Positions 1 through 11,357 of a stretch of 64,000 bases of DNA are shown here, piece after piece (within the stretch, counting starts at the first letter, position 1; each line of letters starts with the position of its first letter). Location: positions 3,050,757 to 3,114,756 of the forward strand of contig VFFE01009182.1 of NCBI GenBank assembly GCA_008921705.1, read 5' to 3'. The stretch comes from Burhinus oedicnemus (taxonomy: Eukaryota > Chordata > Aves > Charadriiformes > Burhinidae). The notes beneath the pieces were generated by a model. That model made no database searches and was not told the origin of the DNA. It saw only the letters and a list, made by a program, of their open reading frames with translations. The position numbers were made by a program, and so were the translations under genes.

Positions 1-2930
1 ATTCTCTGTGGGAAGAAAATCTGCAATTAGTATTTAAATGCTCAGTGCTACGTCCTTTTAAAGACTCAGTCTTAAGCAACTGATGTAATCAGACATACCA
101 CTATATCCACTGAGTCCATTCAGGAAACAATTCTTACTTGCTCCCAGTTTGGCTCACTGTGCCTGTTCTCATGCTGCCATTCGACTGTCTTTTCTTCATC
201 CTCCCTAGTTAACTGAAGACTGTTGATATTTTAAATAAATGTTGATTCTCTATAATTGCCAATTTGTATTGAGCGCAGCAACTGACTCAGTGCCCAGACA
301 AGGCCCAGAGACAGCCCTGCCCCCAAGGTGCCGGGTTATTTTCTCCATTTGTTATGCTGAAGGAAGTAGACAGTCTTACTTCTCTGTTTTGCAGATACAG
401 AACTGCAGAAAATATGTAGACAAAAGCTCACTTTACCAGTTTAATTCCTTTCCTAGCTGTCCATTTGTCTGTGTGCATCAAAGCTATCAGACACAATGAC
501 GTGATGGACATTTCAGTAGACCTTGTTTCCCCCGTACACAACTCAGCCAGCTTACATGTAACACTGGCAAAGTGATGGCTGCCTTCCCAAACTGGCTGAG
601 GTGGAGGCATGACAGGACTTTCACTTATGTTAAAGGAAAAGAGGGAAATATCTGCACTTGCAGTGCCTTGGTTGTTAAAAAGATATGGAAGCTCTGAGCA
701 TGCCTGTGCTACTGAGACCCCAGGGCAGTGTACCCACTGCAGTATAAAGCCTGGGGAAAAATACAGGAGGACTGCTTGGAGATGCTGATGAATGTTACGG
801 CGTGGAAATTCAGTCATAAGAACTAATGACTGTCTCACTGACAGTAAAATTCTGAAATTTAAGGGCATTATTTCAAGTTTATTACAGAAGACCCAAACAA
901 TAAATTATTACCCCTAGTTTTTAGAATGAGCATCTCTCTTCCTGATAAATGAATAGCTCTTTGAGGTTTATGCACCTTTTCATACTTATCATTATAGTAG
1001 GGGGTCATAAAAAGGGATTTCAGTGGCAGTGTGGTTTAGATGTTAAATATTTATTAAAAAATGCCTTGTACAATTCTGTGTGCACTCACCTTTTAGGGGA
1101 AAAAACGTCATTCTTATATACAGCTTCACTATCTATGTAAACTATGGATCACCTGCTCTTCCAGTTCATGTGAACCTAGTTTCCCTGATATGAAAGAAAG
1201 AATTTTAACCTATGGCAGCCGAGGATCTGGACTGGTCCATTTGATCCATGAAGTAATGAATTTCTTATTGTTCAGGGGCTGTATTTGTTTCTGGGTTTGC
1301 ATCACAGTCTTTGGAACCTTCTGTGTTTACCGCTGGCCTCTCTTTTGTCTTCCCTTTAGTCTCTGGCCTTTCAATTCTGCTTCCTGTACTAATACAAGTC
1401 TTTATGTCATTGAAAATTAACAATACCAAAGCAGTGCCCTGCCAGAGCAGAGCAGATCAATGACCCAGGAGCAGCATGTTCCAGCTCAATGGTGCACAAG
1501 TCATTTTAACTTCCACTCTCCAGTGCTCAGCCTCCAAAGGAGCAACCCTTTTGCCTGGTATATTAACTTCTGGAAACTCCTTGTTAATCACTGTGGCTGC
1601 AGTTGCTGCTCTGAATTTTCTGCTAAGACCTGAGTGCAGCTTCTCATCAGGCTAAAACACTTTTCTTTTGCCTTTCTTTCCATCTCATTGTGTGCTGTCA
1701 GTCAGATTAGCAACACTGCTGTGGTGTTCTGTACAGCGGTGCTGTGATGTAGTGCTGAGAGTCATGTTTGCCTTAGGAAAATCAGACTAACTATTGGAAA
1801 ATAAGAAGTCTTATGGAATAAAGTGACACTGCTTCACTAACAGCACAAATCTTATATGGAAAAAAAAAAAAGAAAGAAAAAAAAGGCCTATATACAATGG
1901 TCTCCAAAACATGTAGAAAAACAGTGTCATCAGAGAGAATAGTATCATCAAACTTTTTTTTTCCTGGCTTTCTTAGAAAGAATATAGTCTTCGAATTCAA
2001 TATTAGAAGGATGGCATATCTAAAAACAGTAATCAAAATTCTGCATGCAGACCTGAACTAGAGTTTATTGATGGGGCTAAGATCAGAGTGATCCCTTAAG
2101 AGGGTGCAGGATCTTCCCATGACTTTGGAATTACCACATAGCAGTTTGGCACACGGGTTCAGGGGACACTTGGTTTGGAGCTGTGCCTTCCTTTGCGGTC
2201 ATCCCTGAAGTCTGCCTCCTTTCATCAGGAATTCATGGAGTTGTGGGGAGTGAATGCAGAAGCAGTTTAACCACTGAGGCAAGAACTTTTCAGCTCTGAT
2301 ATTTCAAACTGTTTTTTCGCCTACAAAAAAGGAATTTATTATGGATTTGGTCTAGGGAGATGTTGCAACCTTTTTCTCAACAAAAAATGTCTTTTTATGA
2401 TACTGGTGGGATTTATCATCGCAAGAAGTAACAACTGGGGCTCTAGAGAAAGACGTAATGCTGTTTCATGGAGGATTTGGATATTTTGAAATTTGATCTT
2501 CCTCCAAGTCAGAAGGAAACCAAGAGTATTTAAGTTTTCATAAAAGAAAAGGGAAACCTCATGCCAGGAGAGTCCATGAAAGCTCTGGTATCCTCCGTCT
2601 GAAGCTGGGCTGCAAGAAATGGGACAGCTTTCCACCATGTCTTTGCTGAGCTGGAATATTTGTCTCAAGCATTAACAAAATAATAAGATAAGAGAATTCC
2701 AAGGGGGAAAAGTTGTCTATACGAATTTATTGACCACAGTGCGAACACAGCTTTTCCCTGAAATCACAAGATACTGTTTTCCTCAAGGGAAATTAGAGCT
2801 TTTCACACATTCTTCACTGGGGTGCTGAAAGAGGCAGGAGAAACAGAGGACTATCACATTTATAAATAGCTGAATTGAAAAAAAAACCCAACGCACAACA
2901 ACATATAATTTAGAGGCACGTTATCCTTCT
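1..2930. other. Unique AT-rich sequence without a recognisable gene
   Basis: I see no exon, RNA gene or repeat family here. The longest open frame, 146 codons on the minus strand at 428-868, has no recognisable domain and no supporting splice context, so I treat it as chance. A short A-rich tract (A runs broken by G) lies at 1860-1884. Confidence 0.6.
1860..1884. repeat. A-rich low-complexity tract
   Basis: This is a run of A broken by single G residues, directly visible in the sequence. There is no adjoining element that would make it the tail of a retroposon. Confidence 0.85.
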
Positions 2931-3900
2931 TCCACTGTAGTGGCCTCATTTCCAGCCACGGACGCTCGGTCTGAACGGCCAGGTGGCACAGGCACAGGTT
3001 GTGGCACAAGGCCGTGGTTGTTGCCCTGGTCCTCACCAGCATCCCTGTCCCAGGAAACCTCAGTCAAATTTATTGTCTTTGTATACAGCAGCCATATTGT
3101 TTTACCAGGATGCAGAGCTTTTACAATAGATTTCTCTCAGAATCTCTTTCCATTTGGTAGCGGCAAAGGTCCAGTGTGGAGGGGGGCTGTGGGGCCGCAG
3201 GGCGGTGCGGTGCCCTCCCTCCCCTACCAGCCCCATCCCGCAGCCCGCAGCGAGGTGAGCAGGGCCGGGCCAGGGACCGGGCTGGCCACAGCCTGGACAT
3301 CCCCTGGCCTGGGGGAAGGGCTGCAGCAGGGCCAGGCCCGATGGCAAGGCCCCAGGCTGGCGCAGCCCCCGAGGAGGCCTCTCCCGGGCTACTCTCTCAC
3401 ACCTGTCGGGGCCATCGCAGAGGCTGCACCCACCACTGCAGGGCTGTGGGGCGAAGGGCCTGGACAAAGGCGATGCCCTGGCATTGTTGCAATATTTCTC
3501 CTTTCAGCTGCCAGACCGACTCTACAGGGGGTCTTAAATCCCCCGGTGATGATCAACAGGCCAGAGCGGGGATGTTTCCCTTCACCACGGCTGTATCACT
3601 GACAGAGCCGGGCGGGTTTCATGGCGGGGGCGGTTGACGATAGCTTTTGCTAACATGGTGCACACCAAGCTCCCCAAAGCAGGCCGGGGCAGCAGCCCTG
3701 TCCCAGCCCTGTCAGTTTGGGCACCGCCAGGGTTGGCCCGCTGGCAGGAGCGGGGTGTCTGCCGTGCCTGGTTGGGCCCGGTGGCGCCTCCCCTCACAGC
3801 CAGGCAAAGGGGCTGGGTTTGGTCTGCCCTGGGGAGAGTCTTCCAGTGCCCCTGGCAACACCACAGCCCATGGCGGTTCCTGTGGAGAAACCACAAAACC
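2931..3900. other. GC-rich block, partly a dispersed repeat
   Basis: Base composition changes sharply from the AT-rich flanks to G/C-rich sequence, strongest at 3170-3470 and 3640-3880. Both parts contain many more CpG steps than the flanks, roughly 15 in the first 300 bases by eye. Several frames stay open through it (up to about 220 codons), but open frames are expected in GC-rich DNA because stop codons are AT-rich. None shows a recognisable domain. The core at 3211-3310 is related to the block at 49324-49425, which favours a dispersed repeat over a gene. A CpG island serving an unannotated transcript is an alternative. Confidence 0.7.
3211..3310 (+). repeat. GC-rich dispersed repeat, copy 1
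   Basis: Read by eye against 49324-49425, the two segments share an ordered series of blocks in the same orientation. These are a C/T-rich start, CCAGCCCCA, then CAGC followed by a G-rich stretch, GGGCCAGG or GGGCCGGGCCAGG, then a GCCACAG block and a CATCCCC block. The order and spacing are kept, so chance similarity of GC-rich DNA is unlikely. I do not recognise the family. It could be part of a GC-rich 5' region of an avian retroelement. Confidence 0.55.
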
Positions 3901-4230
3901 AACTGAGGACAAAGAAATCCATCATTAACATCAGACTGAGAATAAATAATACTAATAATATGTAAAGAGCATCAGCTGGATGTGGAAACGAACTGTCACT
4001 TCACTATGAAAGATGCTCTTGCATATACAAGAACATAATTCACAAGAATATCCTTAAAAAGATAGCAAGAATTTAAATGCGTGTGTATGCTTGGGTATTT
4101 AATGCACCATGCAGGCATCATATTTCTTTCATATTCTAAACACAAATCATAGCATCTTCTTTAATGAGCAGAGATCCATGGCAATGATGAATTTTTATGG
4201 CAAATAGCACTACTGTGCCATGCTTCTTCA
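3901..4230. other. AT-rich sequence, nothing recognised
   Basis: The composition returns to AT-rich immediately after the GC-rich block. I see no gene and no repeat here. Confidence 0.6.
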
Positions 4231-4234
4231 TTAA

Positions 4235-4363
4235 AGCCCTGATTCAGCAAAGCATTTAAGCATATGCTTAACTTTAAGCATCTAAGTAATCCCCAAAGTT
4301 TCTGGTGCTGTTCACATGCTTAATATTCACTAGATCCATAAGACATTTGCTTGAATTGGGTCA
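4235..4363. repeat. Palindromic MITE-like amniote repeat, nearly complete
   Basis: The left arm begins GATTCAGCAAAGCATTTAAG and continues with GCATATGCTTAA and CTTTAAGCAT. The right arm, ending near GCTTGAATTGGGTC, is a diverged reverse complement of it: ACATGCTTAA, then ACATTTGCTTGAATTGGGTC matching the complement of the left end. From memory this matches a short palindromic repeat common in turtle and crocodilian genomes and present as relics in birds. Such units look like non-autonomous DNA transposons, but the class is my inference. It has no coding capacity. Confidence 0.7.
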
Positions 4364-7360
4364 TACATATCAAATATAACAACCCTGTATGTACATGATA
4401 TCCTGCCTAAAACAACTGGTTAAAATGTTAGATGCTTCATTAGCTCTGCATTAGTAATTTTAATTTTCATTGCCTCTTTGATTTGTGAAGAATGAATGTG
4501 TATGCATACATGAACTCAGGACCTGAAAAAATTATGAAGGTAAGAAAAATAAAGGCACATTGTGGGTTCAGGACATCTATAATAAACCTGAGCTTCATCA
4601 GCATTTCGAAGTTTTTTAACCAAGAAATATTGATTCATGTTTATTATATTTTATGGCACTTTACAACAATTTATAACACTTACATTAAGGAATAGATGGG
4701 CCGGGATAAAAGCCAATATGGGTATGAAAAAGATGAAGTGCCGTCAGGAATAGCAACTTTCAAGTATCAGGTACAGCCTTTGTTTTTACACTTTATTTCA
4801 CCTATTTAATATATGATGATTAATGATTAATCATGATTATTTTTAAAATGCAAATGCTAGAAAAAGACATGCTGTAGAATGGCTACCTGAAGAACATCTC
4901 AGCAATGATATTGTTTCAATATAAAGCCAAATATAAAAAGTCCTCAAGGCATCTGTAACTAAAGAATGAAGCTGTAATAATGATTGTGCAGATACACTGC
5001 TGAAAATGTTCAAGAAACAGTGAGCTTATATTTCAAAGATGAGCTAGCCACTTAAAAATTTTTTTTCCATCAGAGCTGATCATCTTAGAAATCAAGAGAA
5101 ATTAGTTAGAAAACCAGTTTTGTGCACAAAATCCCTTGTTGCTATGTTACCACAGATATTTATATGAGAGAGAGTCTCCCAGTGTGAGCCAAAATCTGTT
5201 CATGTAAATATTCATAAGCCAGGTAAAACAAACAAGTAACTAGGAATATATGGAGTCTTCACCAGGTGTTTCCTTTGCACTGTACAATTATCTAGTCCAG
5301 CTGCTCTAGGACCAGCAGTCAGACCCATTCATTTCTGAGCTAAATGATGGGGATTTCTTCTTCTGCCATCTGAGCTGGTGGATGTGGTCCAGGTTCTCAG
5401 CAGTTCTGGAAGTACCGAAGGATCCTGTGAAACTGAAATACAGCTGAGGCTGCTTCGTAAGTCTGCCCAAGGCACAACATATTGAAGAAATTGCAAGGTA
5501 TGGGCAGCACTAAAAACGGATGTGGTACATCACTGTCTAATTTTCTGTGCTTCTACTATCCCCCATTCTTAAATGGAGAATTCACTCTCTGTGAGAAAGG
5601 CACTGTGATAACCCCAAGGTAATTAGACAGCAAAGAAACATATTCGCTGTTACAGTTCAGAATAGTAGATTGGTTACTGCAGATGTTAGAAAAAGCTTGT
5701 AAATGGTGAGAGCCCAATCTGTAGTATATGATGTCTGTTCCTCATTTCCCAAGACTGCTAAATTCATTCTTTGACATTCCTTGATTTTCTCTCTCTAGGG
5801 CCACTGGATTTTTCCTTTGAGCTTTGCCTATCTATTTGTCCCTTTTCTGTGACCACCTTGTGCCCTTTCTTCATCCTTGCATACTTTTCTGGAGGCCCAT
5901 AGGGAAAAAGATATGAATGTCAGGCATTTTCCAATTTGGAAAATGCTAAACATACTGTAGCCTTATAGGCTTGTTATCCTGTGAAGACAGCCTATGCTTT
6001 ACGTATGTAAATGTACAATAAAATGATAAAGAAATTGTGTACATTTGGCTCACATGATTCATTAGTTTTGCAGCATATATTCTGGGAGCATCCTATATTT
6101 TCAGTGTCGTCAGACATGAAATGACAGCATGCTTTGAACTAATGCATTAGATTGGTACAGTCATAGAAAACCAGCTGAACACAACAAATATAAAATAGAA
6201 GTTAGGGGATCCAGTAAAAGAGAAGACATGAGATCCACTAATAGCCATCTGACCAGGGGAGCCATGTGGATTGTCTTTTGATGGAAACTGAACAGTGTCC
6301 TCTGTGTTACTACAGTGCCTGGCTCTCTATTTCCTCACCTTTCTATCATCCTTGTAGTCATTACTGCAATAAGGTTAGCTAGGGAGGATATTTCATATCT
6401 TCTTCTTAGTTGTGATGATGGCTGGGACCTAAAGTTTAGCAAAGTGTTTGAGCAAACAACTATCACACAATCTGTAACAGTACAAAATGTATCTTAAGCA
6501 GAGACATCTCACACATTTTACGTGATCAATCAGCAGTATATAAATACCAACATATAAATTCTAGATTTTATGCTTGAATGTATTGCCAAAAGCTGTCTTT
6601 AAAATTATTATTGCAATGCAAGTTTGGGTCTTAGTCCTACTGCCTGACCATGGTACACAGGAGTCTTGCGTCTGTTCATGGTTTTATTCTTTTTTCTCAG
6701 TCACAGCAGTTCAGTGGTCCACCTACACGGAGCAGAATGTAAGACTGGGGCCCAAATTTATGCACCATCTGCCCTTGGTCATGCATGCCAACTTTTATAA
6801 AAATCAATCACTTTATTTCTCTGAAGAGCTCCCACATGAAAAATGCCCCCATGTAAGTTTGCAACTTACAATGCAACATTATTTTTTTTAAATTGTCTGG
6901 TTTTACTGGGATTTTTTTTTCTTTTCTTGTACTAATATTCAGTATGACATTATTTCGGGTGGAAGATGGCAACTCAGCCTGAGGCATGACAAAATAGCCA
7001 GAAACACACCACCTGCTGTGCCCCATTGCTTTAATATTGCACTGTTTAATAAGAAAATGACCCCAAGTGCTTGGATGACAACTCCAAAATGGACCATAAA
7101 TATTCTCTACATAAGGAAAAGCTGAAAGCTAAAGTACACTGCATAATATTGCTATGGTGCAAAAGGGAATAGGAATACATTCAATTTGCCTAAGTATCTA
7201 GCAGTGACAGCCACTAACATTTGTTTAGGAGAAACACCAAGTCGATGTCTGTTTGTTAATAAATGAATGAAAAGAAATATGGATTATTGTGCAAATGGAC
7301 ATTAGAGGAGCACAGATTTTGGTTTGATGTATAAGACACGTAAAGAACCCAATTCTGGGC
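4364..7360. other. AT-rich sequence without a recognisable gene
   Basis: No exon, RNA gene or repeat is recognised. The open frames are all short (about 105 codons at most) and featureless. Confidence 0.6.
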
Positions 7361-7440
7361 TCTGCTAAGTGATTCTTGCAAAATGCTGAGCCCTTGCTAA
7401 TTTCAGTAGGAGTTGAGCAAACTCAGCACCTGGCAAGGAT
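7361..7440. repeat. Short amniote dispersed repeat relic, inverted-repeat type
   Basis: The segment contains AAATGCTGAGCCCTTGCTAA, then TTCAGTAGGAGTTGAG, then CTCAGCACCTGGCAAGGAT. In the form I know from turtles and crocodilians, GTGCTGAGC and GCTCAGCAC are the two arms around a CCCATTGACTTCAATGGG-type centre. Here the arms are AATGCTGAGC and ACTCAGCACC and the centre is decayed. It is non-coding and old. Confidence 0.6.
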
Positions 7441-8461
7441 GGGTCTATCTATATTTAAATATGGAATGAACACTCATCCAAGTGGATTCACTTATGATAA
7501 ACTGATGCAGCCTAGAAATTACATGTTTGGTTAAATTGGAGTAATCACAAAGAGGGAGACGCTCAAATAAGCAGTGATAATTGGTACAACAATGTCTGTT
7601 TCCTCCTTCTGATCTTGGGTCCTCCCTGAGGATTCTCTCCAAGCCTGCATTAATTAAGAGAAAGCATGTGACATTTCTTGCAGCCTTTGACACCAGGACA
7701 ACCTTTCCCTAGGTTGCTCATGAACTCCTGCTGACATCAAACATGCTTTTTACTGTATAGGACCCTTTATCCACCAGACATTCATAAACAATACTGAATA
7801 ATATTCCTGACCAATTATTAAAATGCACAAAATACGGTTATGCTGTTATGACAGATGACTGAATAGTTCATAGGGAATAATTTGTTTGACAAACAGGAGC
7901 TTTTATTTTGGTGATCCAAGCACTTTTTAAAGAACATATTCCTCACTTGAAATCATGCGTTCAGTTGCTGCAAATAAGTATTGGTCATTAGGTTGCTCTC
8001 AAGACATCTGTCATGAGTGTGTGGCATTTAAACCTGCTGGACAGAAGGGCCAGGGGTCTGAGTTTTGCTTCCTGAGTAGATATGTTTAACTCGTTTGACT
8101 CTAGCTCAGTGTGTAAAAGTAGGCTCACTTTACTGTTCCTTCATATTTTCTAAAATTTTTGCAAAAACATTAAAAATAATCATTTCAGGTTTTTCTAAGC
8201 TGTTAGGGAACTTGTCTCCTAGAGCATTAAGGGAAATTAAATACAGAAAAAGTGCAGATGTCGTCAAGACAGATGCAACATTTATCTTTTTTCCCAAATA
8301 TCTACAGAGCAGTTTCTGACGTGTTCACTGCTGTTTAATCAGTCACATTCTTAATATTTTGTTACTCTGAGGGTTTGAAACAACATGGTGTTGCACATTG
8401 GGAGATATTCCCAGTATCTTTAAACTCCCACCAAAATTACAGGAGGAGTTTCTGTAATTTG

Positions 8462-8503
8462 ACAAAAAAAAAAAACAAAAACCAAACAACCAAAAAAAAA
8501 CCC
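8462..8503. repeat. A/C-rich low-complexity tract
   Basis: Runs of A are interrupted by C doublets (AACCAAAC, AACAACC, AAACCCC). It is directly visible and has no coding content. Confidence 0.85.
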
Positions 8504-10129
8504 CAGCAGCTGAGCAAAAGCAAATATGTATGTAACTGCATAGCTAAGTACTCCCTCGGAGTATCTGTATAGCCAGCAAACACAAGGCACTGGCATCTGC
8601 TGTGGGAACATGAGACCTCAGCGTGGGCAAATTGGAACGGGCCATGTGAGGCTGAAGTTCATGTTGCTTGTGCTGGTGACTCTCTGTGAGACACCTTGAC
8701 TCCTGGTTATCTCTGAAAAGTACACATGCCGTCTGGCACATGTCCTTAGTATGCCAGAGATTAAAAAATAAAATGTGGTGAGAGATGGTGAGAGGCAGCA
8801 TTAAGCTACCCTCAAGTATATCGTCATGTCTTCTGGCCCTATGTAGAAAATCTCCTGCCTGGTAATGGATGGCATCACAGAGAGAAGCAACACTAAATAC
8901 CTGCTAATAAACCAGGAATAAAAGCAGTCAGTTAAGATATCGCCGCTTCTGCCTGACTTTGCTTTTAATTCTGTACATGCTGGCCCCTGCAACAAGCAGC
9001 TTTCCATAAACTGCAGTTTATCCTAATGAAACTCCTCCCTACAGTGATTTGCAGTGCATTTACAGTGCAATTATCCTTCCCTGTCATTCTTGTTTGTGCA
9101 AACTGAGTGTGTCAAGTCAGTTTTAAGAAAAACCAGAGAGGAATGTGGGTAAGGCTGGGGTCAGCTCCAGTTCCCAGGGATCTTTCCCATATCCTCTGAG
9201 CTCTGTCTTGGAGCCATCCAAGCAGATTGGTTCCTGCAACGCTGTAGCACAGAGCCTCATTGTAAGAGAACTTCATGCCATGCCGCTGCAGGGAGGAGTA
9301 GGTGCGTTACAACTCTGCACAAATATGCAAGGGCAGGAACATCCCGCTGTCAAAGGACAGAGGTCCCAACTGGAACATGAGGTAACCTTGGGTCACAGTC
9401 TGGACTCTTGCCCTCACAAGCAGTGCTTCTGGGGAAGGTGCATGAGTGTGTAGCTGTGGGCCCCCAGTTAGAGCAACTGTGTCCAAAACACCTACAGAAA
9501 ATATGCGCTGCAATCATTTCTGCATGTGTTTGTTTAGGTTTTGTTCCATGCCATATCTTTTCTAAAATCATTTCCCTGTCACATTCTCTGATGTTCAGTT
9601 TTACGTCGCTGGTACTGTAAATTTTTCTGGCATATCAGGCTGTTTGGGTGAGTCACTGTAACAAAACGGCTATGTCGCAGGGAATTGGTATCCCTTTTGC
9701 CATATATTGTTGTTCCAGTTGAATGCACCAGGAGGAGAAATTTGTGTGGGTGGTATCTGCATCACCCTTTTACCTCTGTTTTCTCCTCTGTGGGCTCTGC
9801 TCCTGATGCACAGCATTCCAGCTGTGGGCATCATTCTTCCTCATTGCACACCTGCTTGCTTGAATATAGGTGCTTTATTTTAACATTATTTGTATGTAGT
9901 CTCACTTGCTCCCTGTTTAGCTTGCCTTTAACAACTCCAGTACATGCAGACTCTTCTGTGTCGGTGCCTTTCATCCCAAACAACTCCACCTTCTCTATTG
10001 TTTTTTTTTTTCTCTTTCTCTTAGTGGAACGTGGCAGATCACTTGTGTTAGGAGATAACTCCTCTACTTCCATTACTACATGGTATAAAGCCTGTTCAAC
10101 AAGCCCTTTCTAGATTCAAACAAAAAAAA

Positions 10130-10159
10130 GGTATCTCCATCTTTGGTATCTCCATCTTT
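10130..10159 (+). repeat. Perfect tandem duplication of 15 bp
   Basis: The unit GGTATCTCCATCTTT occurs twice head to tail with no mismatch, preceded by a run of A. It is probably a recent slippage or duplication event. Confidence 0.95.
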
Positions 10160-11283
10160 GCTGGAAATCAACTGACACAAACAAGTTCTCAAAGGAAGAT
10201 GTTAATGAGATTTGAGCTGAAAGGCTCTTCTTTGGACCTATGCATGTTTATAGGTATGTATTGTCACAAAAGCTGTATGGTCACAAAGAGCCATTGATGA
10301 GCCTGGTACAGCCATTTGATCACCTATTTTACTGTTATCTGCGTTCTCAAGGGTTAAAAAAACCATTGTCTTGGCCATTTTAAAATTACACAAGTACAAA
10401 AAAGTACATGCTGAGTGGTTTAAAAGCATTCTTTTTAAATCATATATAAATTAAAAGCTGCTTAATTTAAAAATGTATCTTTGGCTGAGGTACTTAATGT
10501 TGGAAAGTGGTTACTCAGCATGTAAAGTACCATAAGTACTTTTCATAAGAATTTTTATGACATAACAAATTTTTAAAAATGGTTATTTACACAGTAGTTC
10601 CTCATGGCTTGCCATTATAGTTTATCAGATCAATAATCAATGTTCTTAAAAGTCACTTAATTCAAATTTATGTAATACACATTATAAAAAAGATCAGGTA
10701 ATGCATATTTACATCAGAAAGCTTAATAGCTCCTTTAAAACTGTTAAGGTCCTCTACTTGCAGTCTTGAGCACTTCTATGAAGGATTTTTCCATTATTTA
10801 AATCCCTTAAAACTCAAAGAAATTAACGCCACCAAACTTCATTAAGGTGGTGACAAGTCATTTCTGATGATAAGCACTTTTGACAAATTTTTGAATGGGG
10901 GGGGTGGCACGGTGGACACAGATTTACCTTTAAGAGTATGTCAGATTGAGAGATGTGGCTTTATAGCTTTTTTGGTTTCCTCTAACTCTTCTGTACTGGA
11001 GTGCTGGGTCACAATTGCTGGGTTTTCAGTTGTATGGATTCATGGACTATGCTTTGTTCATCAACTGTATTTTAATTAATGGTAAGAATGCCTACTGCCC
11101 AGCTAGGTGTTCTTTGAAGTTTTAAATTAAAATACCTTAAATATTTGGCTTAATAACAGTTTCATGCCTTAAAATTACAGGCTTTATGTTTATACTACAA
11201 GCTTTGTCATGCTGCAATTGAATATGCCCATTAGCATGAGTGCAGCAGGATCTTACTTCAAGAGAGGTTCTTTTCCCACTGAA

Positions 11284-11357
11284 GGCTTGATCCTAAAATC
11301 TGCAGTCATGAGAGAGCAATCCCATTTTACTTTAGTGGGTTTGAGTATGTGCCTAAT
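11284..11357. repeat. Palindromic amniote repeat relic
   Basis: The order CTTGATCC, AGTCATGAGAGAGCAATCCC, then TTTAGTGGGTTTGAGTATGT and GCCTAA follows the arm-centre-arm layout I remember for a palindromic amniote repeat. That layout is GTGAGTAGTCCC, a near-palindromic centre, then GGGACTACTCAC and GCTTAA. It appears to be the same general class as the element at 4235-4363, in a more eroded state. Confidence 0.5.

Larger units (their letters stand above)
7441..11283. other. AT-rich sequence without a recognisable gene
   Basis: It holds an A/C-rich low-complexity tract and a small tandem duplication, listed separately. A 142-codon open frame at 9685-10113 (plus) has no recognisable domain. 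A strong polypyrimidine-AG sequence ends near 10024, but I cannot pair it with a convincing exon. Confidence 0.55.

Noticed and set aside
428..868. 146-codon open frame on the minus strand
   Set aside because: It has no recognisable domain, no supported splice sites or promoter, and a composition like the surroundings. A frame of this length is not remarkable among six frames over 64 kb.
2940..3637. Long open frames (up to about 220 codons) through the GC-rich block
   Set aside because: GC-rich DNA lacks stop codons by composition, and several frames are open at once on both strands. The translations are proline-, glycine- and alanine-rich without a domain. Part of the block is a repeat.
9685..10113. 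142-codon open frame, with a polypyrimidine-AG near 10024 as a possible 3' splice site
   Set aside because: The sequence after the AG gives only a very short open stretch with a poor donor (GTATAA), and no domain is recognisable.
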